Shown here: positions 23,093-28,106 of the stretch, in pieces | Layout of the letters: the number at the start of each line of letters is the position of its first letter | How positions within the stretch are numbered: position 1 is the first letter of the stretch | From: Roseovarius sp. UBA6167 | Lineage (GTDB): Bacteria > Pseudomonadota > Alphaproteobacteria > Rhodobacterales > Rhodobacteraceae | NCBI GenBank assembly: GCA_002428225.1 | Contig: DIUD01000066.1 | Coordinates: 1 to 28,106 of the forward strand | Length of the DNA stretch: 28,106 nucleotides | Reading direction: 5' to 3' | Program-made: the position numbers and the translations under genes | Notes under the pieces: model-generated | Told to the model about the DNA's origin: nothing | The model's input: only the letters and a program-made list of their open reading frames with translations | Databases searched by the model: none

Positions 23093-25099
23093 ATGAAAAT
23101 CAAGACGCTTCTCATCGCCAATCGCGGCGAAATCGCCTGCCGGATCGCGCGCACCGCGCGGGCCAGCGGCATCACCCCGGTCGGCGTGCATTCTCAGGCC
23201 GACGCCAACGCGCTGCATGTCCGCGAGATCGGCAAATCCGTCTGCATCGGTGCCGGTCCCGCATCAGAAAGCTACCTGAAGATCGACGCGGTCATCGCCG
23301 CCGCGAAATCGGTTGGCGCGGATGCGATCCATCCCGGCTATGGTTTCCTTGCCGAGAACCCCGATTTCGCCCGCGCGGTCGAGGGTGCGGGCATGATCTT
23401 CATGGGGCCGACGCCCGAAACGCTCGAGCGGTTCGGCGACAAGGCCAGCGCCAAGGCGGCCGCCGTGGCCGCCAGCGTTCCGGTGATCTCGGGCGCGGAG
23501 GGCGCGCGATCGGACCCTCGGGAAATCGCCGCCGAAGTGCGCAAGATGGGCCTTCCGGTGCTGCTCAAGGCGGTCGGCGGCGGCGGCGGGCGCGGGCAGC
23601 GGCTCGTGACCGACGAGACCACGCTGGAGGAAGACATCGAAGGCGCGCTGCGCGAGGCCAAGTCAACCTTCGGCTCGGAGGGCCTTTTGCTGGAACGCTT
23701 TCTGCCCGAGGCGCGCCATGTCGAGGTGCAGATCGCGGGCGACGGCAAGGGCCATGTGGTGCATCTGTTCGAACGCGACTGCACGCTTCAGCGCCGCCAC
23801 CAGAAGGTCATCGAAGAGGCCCCGGCTTGGGGTCTGCCCCGCGCGCTTCTGGACGAGATCGCGCATGACGCGGTGCGACTGGGCGAGACGCTCCACTATC
23901 GCGGCCTGGGCACGGTGGAGTTCCTGGTTGCGGGAGACAAGTATTTCTTTCTCGAAGTGAACCCGCGCATCCAGGTGGAACACCCTGTCACCGAGGCGAT
24001 CACCGGGCTCGATCTGGTCGCGCTTCACCTGCGTATCGCCGAAGGCGCGGGCCTTGGTCTTGTGCAGGGTGATCTCACGATCAACGGCCACGCCGTCGAG
24101 GCGCGGCTCTATGCCGAAGACCCGGCGATGCAATTCGCCCCCTCCACGGGCACGCTGACCACGCTCAGCCTGCCCGACGGGTTGCGGATCGACAGCGGCG
24201 TTGCCGAGGGAGATTCGGTCACGCCCTATTACGATCCCATGATCGCCAAGCTGATCGTGCACGCGCCCGACCGGGAAACCGCGCTGGCGCGGCTGGCGAC
24301 GGCGCTCGATCATGTCGCTGTCGAGGGCGTGCAGACGAACCGCGCCTTTCTGACGGCGCTGGCGCGAAATCCCGAATTCGGGCGGATGCAGGTTCATACG
24401 CGCTGGATCGACGGCCGGATCGACGAGCTGACGCAGCCGTCCTCGCTCGCCCGGCCCGGGCTGTGGAAGGCGGCGGCCGCCGTTCTCTTCGTGGCAAGCG
24501 GGCGGTGCAGCCAGAGTGCCGATCCCTGGACCAATCGCGACACGTTCACCGGCTGGCGGCTCGGCCTCGGTGGCGATGCAATCGAGGCGGGACAGCGCGT
24601 GACGCTCACGGATGCCGACGCGATATCCGAGGAATTGCGCGTCGGCCCGGTCAAACACGCAGAGAATTACACGGTCCTGTCGGAAAACGGCGACGCGATC
24701 TCACTGGCGATGCGCGAAATCGCGCCGGGGCGCTGGCGCCTCGTAGAAGGCGATGAGGTGCTTTTGATCGACGCGCGGCGGCACGCCGGGGTGATCGAGA
24801 TGGATACGCCCGAAGGCCGCCTGGTCTTCCACCCGGCCGCGCCGCTTGACTTTGCTGGCGCAGATACGGTGGCGGATCGTGCGGTAACGTCTCCGCTGAC
24901 GGGAATGATCGTCGGGGTCAAGGTCACCGAGGGCCAGGTCGTGGCCGAAGGTGATGTGATCGCCGTCCTGGAATCCATGAAGCTTGAAATCTCGATCCGC
25001 AGCACTGCCGCTGGCACAGCCAGCAACATATCCGTCTCGAATGGGGATATGGTCGATCGCGGTCAGGTCATCGCCGAAATTCTAGCACCCGAGGAGTGA
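23093..25099 (+). CDS. Acyl-CoA carboxylase biotin carboxylase/biotin carrier (alpha) subunit
   Basis: A 668-residue alpha subunit of MccA/AtuF size. The biotin carboxylase domain occupies about residues 1-445 (IANRGEIACRIARTA, glycine-rich ATP loop GGGGGRGQR, EVNPRIQVEHPVTE), followed by a linker/BT domain and a C-terminal biotin carrier domain (about 595-668). The biotinylated residue should be Lys630 in ESMKLE. The usual tetrapeptide is AMKM, so the serine before and leucine after the Met-Lys are a variation. It carboxylates biotin with ATP and bicarbonate and works with the upstream carboxyltransferase, probably as an alpha6-beta6 complex as in known MCC and GCC. Confidence 0.93.
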   Translation: MKIKTLLIANRGEIACRIARTARASGITPVGVHSQADANALHVREIGKSVCIGAGPASESYLKIDAVIAAAKSVGADAIHPGYGFLAENPDFARAVEGAGMIFMGPTPETLERFGDKASAKAAAVAASVPVISGAEGARSDPREIAAEVRKMGLPVLLKAVGGGGGRGQRLVTDETTLEEDIEGALREAKSTFGSEGLLLERFLPEARHVEVQIAGDGKGHVVHLFERDCTLQRRHQKVIEEAPAWGLPRALLDEIAHDAVRLGETLHYRGLGTVEFLVAGDKYFFLEVNPRIQVEHPVTEAITGLDLVALHLRIAEGAGLGLVQGDLTINGHAVEARLYAEDPAMQFAPSTGTLTTLSLPDGLRIDSGVAEGDSVTPYYDPMIAKLIVHAPDRETALARLATALDHVAVEGVQTNRAFLTALARNPEFGRMQVHTRWIDGRIDELTQPSSLARPGLWKAAAAVLFVASGRCSQSADPWTNRDTFTGWRLGLGGDAIEAGQRVTLTDADAISEELRVGPVKHAENYTVLSENGDAISLAMREIAPGRWRLVEGDEVLLIDARRHAGVIEMDTPEGRLVFHPAAPLDFAGADTVADRAVTSPLTGMIVGVKVTEGQVVAEGDVIAVLESMKLEISIRSTAAGTASNISVSNGDMVDRGQVIAEILAPEE

Positions 25100-25103
25100 A
25101 CAC

Positions 25104-26063
25104 ATGAGCGATTTTCCAAAATTCGTCGAATTCCGCGAAGAGGGCCCGCGCGAGGGCTTTCAGATCGAGAAGAATATCTATCCGATCGAGCAGCGTATCG
25201 AATTGATCGACATGCTCAGCGAGACCGGGTTGAAACGCATTCAGGTGGGCAGTTTCGTCAGCCCGAAATATGTGCCGCAAATGGCCGACACCGGCGAGTT
25301 GTTCCAGCGCATCAAGCGCAAGCCTGGCGTGAAATACACGTCGCTGTGGCTCAACGACAAGGGGTTCCGCAAGGCGCTGACCGCGCATGAGGTCGATATC
25401 GACCCGCGCCTGCTGTTCTATCCGTCAGAGGCTTTCGCGCAGGCCAACAACAACTGCTCCGCCGCCGAAATGCGCGAGAAACAGCGCGAGTGGGTCCGGA
25501 CCTACAAGCAGGAGGGTTACACGGTCGATGCGGCCTATGTGATGACGGCCTTCGGCTGCAACTACGAAGGCCCGATCCCGCAAGAGCGGATTCTGGACGA
25601 TTTCCGCTTCATCCTGCAGGTTTGCGAAGAAGAGGACATTCCGGTTCCGATCCTTGTCATCGCCGACACGATGGGCTGGGGCAACCCCGAGGCCGTCAAG
25701 CGCATGATCGGCGCGCTGCGGGAACTGGCGCCCGGCGCCCGCATCGGGATGCATATCCATGACACGCGCGGGCTCGGCATCGCCAATCTCTACGCCGCGC
25801 TGTCGATGGGGGTGGACATGTTCGAAAGCTCGATCGCCGGGCTTGGCGGCTGTCCGTTCGCGGGCCACGGCCACGCACGCGCCGCCGGCAATGTCTGCAC
25901 CGAGGATGCCGTGTTCCTGTGCCACGAGCTTGGCATCGAGACGGGAATCGATCTGGACAAGCTGATCGCGGCGGCCGTCAAGGCAGAAGAGATCATCGGC
26001 GCTTCGCTTATGGGCCGGGTGATGCATTCCGGCGGGCTGGACAAATATCGCAAGGCGAGCTGA
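25104..26063 (+). CDS. HMG-CoA lyase-like DRE-TIM enzyme with altered active-site residues
   Basis: A 319-residue TIM-barrel enzyme clearly homologous to 3-hydroxy-3-methylglutaryl-CoA lyase, sharing SFVSPKYVPQM, IADTMGWGNP, metal-binding HIHDTRG (His217, His219), the loop cysteine in GGCP (Cys250) and GNVCTED (Asn263). Differences are notable. The invariant PRDGLQ is PREGFQ, so Asp42 (human numbering) is Glu17. The Glu72 equivalent is Gln47 in RIQVGSF. The cysteine loop is four residues longer than in human enzyme (CPFAGHGHARAAGN). The family cleaves a 3-hydroxyacyl-CoA to acetyl-CoA or a homologue plus a keto acid. Position after the carboxylase fits a Liu/Atu-like scheme, but the changes imply another substrate or reaction. 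GAGGAG precedes the ATG. Confidence 0.88.
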   Translation: MSDFPKFVEFREEGPREGFQIEKNIYPIEQRIELIDMLSETGLKRIQVGSFVSPKYVPQMADTGELFQRIKRKPGVKYTSLWLNDKGFRKALTAHEVDIDPRLLFYPSEAFAQANNNCSAAEMREKQREWVRTYKQEGYTVDAAYVMTAFGCNYEGPIPQERILDDFRFILQVCEEEDIPVPILVIADTMGWGNPEAVKRMIGALRELAPGARIGMHIHDTRGLGIANLYAALSMGVDMFESSIAGLGGCPFAGHGHARAAGNVCTEDAVFLCHELGIETGIDLDKLIAAAVKAEEIIGASLMGRVMHSGGLDKYRKAS

Positions 26064-26075
26064 GGAGGGACCAAG

Positions 26076-26990
26076 ATGACAAAGGCACTTGACGGAAAGG
26101 TCGTCCTGGTCACCGGGGCGGGTGGCGGGATCGGGCGCGATATCGCCCTGATGGCGGCGTCCGAAGGGGCCGCGGTGGTTGTGAACGATCTGGGCGCGTC
26201 GCTGAAAGGCACCGGCCAGACCGAAACAGCGGCGCAGAAGGTCGTCGAGGAAATCAAGGCCGCCGGGGGCGATGCGATCGCCGATGGCGGGTCGGTCGCC
26301 GATCCGGACGCCGCGCGCGCGATGGTCGAGGCCGCCGTCAAGGAGTTCGGCCGCATCGACGCGGTGGTGAACAATGCCGGCATCCTGCGCGACGGTTATT
26401 TCCACAAGATGACCTATGAGGATTTCGACGCGGTGGTGAAGGTCCACCTCTACGGCGCCTTCAACACCTCTCGCGCGGCGGCCGATTACTTTCGCGAACA
26501 GGAAAGCGGCGCGCTGGTGCACATGACCTCGACCTCGGGGCTGATCGGCAATTTCGCGCAGGCCAACTATTCCGCCGCCAAGCTGGGCATCGCGGCGTTT
26601 TCGAAATCCGTCGCGCTTGACCTCAAGCGCTGGAACGTGCGGTCGAACTGCATCGCGCCCTTCGCCTGGAGCCGGATGATCTCGTCGATCAAGACTGATA
26701 CGCCCGACCAGCAGGCGCGGGTCGAGAAGGTCAAGAAGATGACCCCCGCGAAGGTCGCGCCGATGGCCTGTTTCCTGATGAGTGACCTGGCGGAAGGCGT
26801 GTCGGGCCAGATCTTCGGTGTCCGGATGAACGAGATCTTCCTGTTCAACCAGCCCCGCCCGGTGCGGTCGGTTCATTCCGGCGAGGGCTGGACCGCGGAT
26901 CAAATCGCCGAGCGCGCCATTCCCGCGCTCAAATCACACTTCACGCCGCTCGAAGTTTCGGCGGACGTCTTTTCATGGGATCCGGTCTGA
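26076..26990 (+). CDS. MFE-2-type (3R)-hydroxyacyl-CoA dehydrogenase (SDR)
   Basis: A 304-residue SDR with TGAGGGIG (residues 14-21), VVNDLGASLKGTG, NNAGILRDGYF and the catalytic ANYSAAKLG. These segments closely match the dehydrogenase part of peroxisomal multifunctional enzyme type 2, which oxidises (3R)-hydroxyacyl-CoA with NAD. The C-terminal extension after residue 240 (IFLFNQPRPVRSVHSGEGW) is also seen in that group. The enzyme would turn a 3-hydroxyacyl-CoA from one of the crotonases into a 3-oxoacyl-CoA. GGAGGGACC precedes the ATG; its TGA overlaps the next start (TGATG). Confidence 0.9.
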   Translation: MTKALDGKVVLVTGAGGGIGRDIALMAASEGAAVVVNDLGASLKGTGQTETAAQKVVEEIKAAGGDAIADGGSVADPDAARAMVEAAVKEFGRIDAVVNNAGILRDGYFHKMTYEDFDAVVKVHLYGAFNTSRAAADYFREQESGALVHMTSTSGLIGNFAQANYSAAKLGIAAFSKSVALDLKRWNVRSNCIAPFAWSRMISSIKTDTPDQQARVEKVKKMTPAKVAPMACFLMSDLAEGVSGQIFGVRMNEIFLFNQPRPVRSVHSGEGWTADQIAERAIPALKSHFTPLEVSADVFSWDPV

Positions 26991-27784
26991 TGGGAAAACG
27001 CAAGGGAAAGATCAGCTCGAAAATCGCCTGGAGCACGCCGGACAAGATCTGCGTGCGTGGCCTCGATCTGCCGAATGAAATTCTGGGTCACATGAACCTG
27101 GGCGATCTCGCCTTTCTGCAACTGACGGGCCGCAAGGCGACGCCCGAGGAAAGCCGGGTCTTCAACGCCATCGTGATCACCCTGGTGGAACATGGCATCA
27201 CGCCTTCGGCGCTGGCCGCGCGCATGACCTATATGGGCGCGCCGGAATCGCTTCAGGCGGCGGTGGCGGCCGGGCTGTGCGGGCTGGGCACGGTCTTTGT
27301 CGGCTCGATGGAGGGCGCGTCGAAGATGCTCTACGAGGCGCTGCCGCAGGACAAGCTGGGCACCGGCGCCGATCTGGATGCAATCGCTGCGGATACGGTC
27401 GAGAAATTCCGCGCCCGCAAGGCCATCGTGCCGGGGCTGGGCCACCCGGTGCACAAGCCGGTCGATCCGCGCACGCCGCGCCTGTTCGAGATTGCCGCCG
27501 AGAATGGCAAATCCGGTGAATATGTCGAACTGATCCAGAAGATCCAGGGTGTGGCCGAGGCGAAATCGGGCAAGATGCTGCCGATCAACGCCACCGGTGC
27601 CATTGGCGCGATCTGCTGCGAATTCGGCTTCCCGTGGAAGATCGTGCGCGGCTTTGGTGTGATGGCGCGGGCAATCGGCCTGGTCGGTCATATTCTCGAG
27701 GAAAGCGAGAACCCGATCTCCTTTGAACTGTGGCAACGCGCCGAGCAGGAAATCCTCGAAACCTCGGGTCCGGGGGCGAAATAA
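26990..27784 (+). CDS. Citrate-synthase-fold protein related to citryl-CoA lyases
   Basis: A 264-residue protein, much shorter than citrate synthase (about 430) and close in size to bacterial citryl-CoA lyase homologues. Histidines are placed like the catalytic ones of the superfamily: VEHGITPSA and PGLGHPVHKPVDPRTPRLF. The conserved NVDF aspartate of citrate synthase, however, appears as Thr in PINATGAIGA. Superfamily members make or cleave C-C bonds between acetyl-CoA and a keto acid. Without that aspartate, citrate-type chemistry is doubtful. ATG 26990 overlaps the SDR stop (TGATG). The link to this operon suggests a terminal cleavage step. Product names in databases are likely to be transferred without proof. 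Confidence 0.78.
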   Translation: MGKRKGKISSKIAWSTPDKICVRGLDLPNEILGHMNLGDLAFLQLTGRKATPEESRVFNAIVITLVEHGITPSALAARMTYMGAPESLQAAVAAGLCGLGTVFVGSMEGASKMLYEALPQDKLGTGADLDAIAADTVEKFRARKAIVPGLGHPVHKPVDPRTPRLFEIAAENGKSGEYVELIQKIQGVAEAKSGKMLPINATGAIGAICCEFGFPWKIVRGFGVMARAIGLVGHILEESENPISFELWQRAEQEILETSGPGAK

Positions 27785-27787
27785 GCG

Positions 27788-28106
27788 ATGCAGACATCAG
27801 CCCCCGGAACGCATGACGATCTGCGCGACGCCCTGCGCGCGCTCTGTGCGCAGTTTCCGCCGGAATATCACCGCAGCTTCGGCGAAGGGGAGACCTATCC
27901 CGAGGCGTTTGTCGATGCGCTGACCCGCGAGGGCTGGCTTGCCGCGATGATCCCCGAGGAATACGGCGGCTCGGGCCTTGGCCTGACCGAGGCCTCGATC
28001 ATCATGGAAGAGGTCAACCGCTGCGGCGCGAATGCCGGCCATTGCCACGGGCAGATGTACAATATGGGCACGCTTTTGCGCCACGGCTCGGACGAGCAGA
28101 AGCAGA
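27788..28106 (+). CDS. Acyl-CoA dehydrogenase, N-terminal fragment
   Basis: The first 106 codons of a gene that runs off the right edge, beginning MQTSAPGTHDDLRDAL. The segment REGWLAAMIPEEYGGSGLGLTEASIIMEEV is cut here to its key part, PEEYGGSGLGLTE, which is the N-terminal helical domain of acyl-CoA dehydrogenases, followed by HGQMYNMGTLLRHGS. It begins 3 nt after the citrate-synthase-like gene with only a weak ribosome site, suggesting translational coupling. Catalytic residues lie beyond the window. Confidence 0.88.
   Translation, partial: MQTSAPGTHDDLRDALRALCAQFPPEYHRSFGEGETYPEAFVDALTREGWLAAMIPEEYGGSGLGLTEASIIMEEVNRCGANAGHCHGQMYNMGTLLRHGSDEQKQ

Noticed and set aside
1..28106. Defence system, prophage, insertion sequence or CRISPR array
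   Set aside because: No transposase, integrase, phage, nuclease or direct-repeat array is visible; almost every gene is an acyl-CoA enzyme or a linked regulator.

Overview
The window comes from a high-GC (roughly 60-65 percent by eye) alphaproteobacterium. Gene style and protein sequences suggest a Rhodobacteraceae/Roseobacter-type organism, but this is an inference from codon use and family resemblance; no rRNA or tRNA is present. Nearly every gene belongs to acyl-CoA metabolism. I count three CoA ligases, five acyl-CoA dehydrogenases (one cut by the window end), three crotonases, three SDRs acting on acyl-CoAs, three hotdog thioesterases, a FadH-type dienoyl-CoA reductase, a biotin-dependent acyl-CoA carboxylase (both subunits), an HMG-CoA-lyase-like enzyme and a citrate-synthase-fold lyase. 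I see no insertion sequence, phage, CRISPR or RNA gene.

Layout: (A) 1-931, minus strand: a crotonase followed by the start of an AtuA-like gene. (B) 1059-6044, plus: two tandem isovaleryl-CoA-dehydrogenase-type paralogues, an atypical SDR of the peroxisomal enoyl-CoA reductase type, a crotonase and two thioesterases. (C) 6026-7345, minus: a regulator made of two complete TetR proteins fused head to tail. (D) 7494-12351, plus: a BadH-like 2-hydroxycyclohexanecarboxyl-CoA dehydrogenase, a strong intrinsic terminator, an acetyl-CoA-synthetase-like ligase, an NmrA-like protein, an AraC-type regulator and a thioesterase. (E) 12433-13008, minus: a WrbA-like flavodoxin-fold protein. (F) 13240-16834, minus: FadH-like reductase then an acyl-CoA synthetase. 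(G) 16933-28106, plus: ten tightly packed genes, from an AliB-like acyl-CoA dehydrogenase through PaaK-like ligase, carboxylase, lyase-like enzymes and SDR to a partial acyl-CoA dehydrogenase.

The strongest unifying signal is regulatory. All three divergent intergenic regions (A/B, C/D, F/G) carry the same 14-bp inverted repeat CTAACA-N2-TGTTAG (one arm has a single mismatch at A/B). At each site it overlaps the -10 box of plausible sigma-70 promoters, and in two cases promoters on both strands face each other across it. The obvious candidate to bind it is the double TetR protein, encoded beside one of the three sites. The window therefore reads as one regulon.

The likely job is degradation of an organic acid whose skeleton blocks plain beta-oxidation: activation by ligases, dehydrogenation, hydration, BadH-type oxidation, dienoyl-CoA reduction, carboxylation of a branched enoyl-CoA, and retro-aldol-type cleavage. 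The mix of alicyclic-acid (Bad/Ali) and acyclic-terpene (Atu/Liu) features suggests an alicyclic or monoterpenoid-derived carboxylic acid. The substrate is not established by the sequence, and no BadI-type ring-opening hydrolase is visible.
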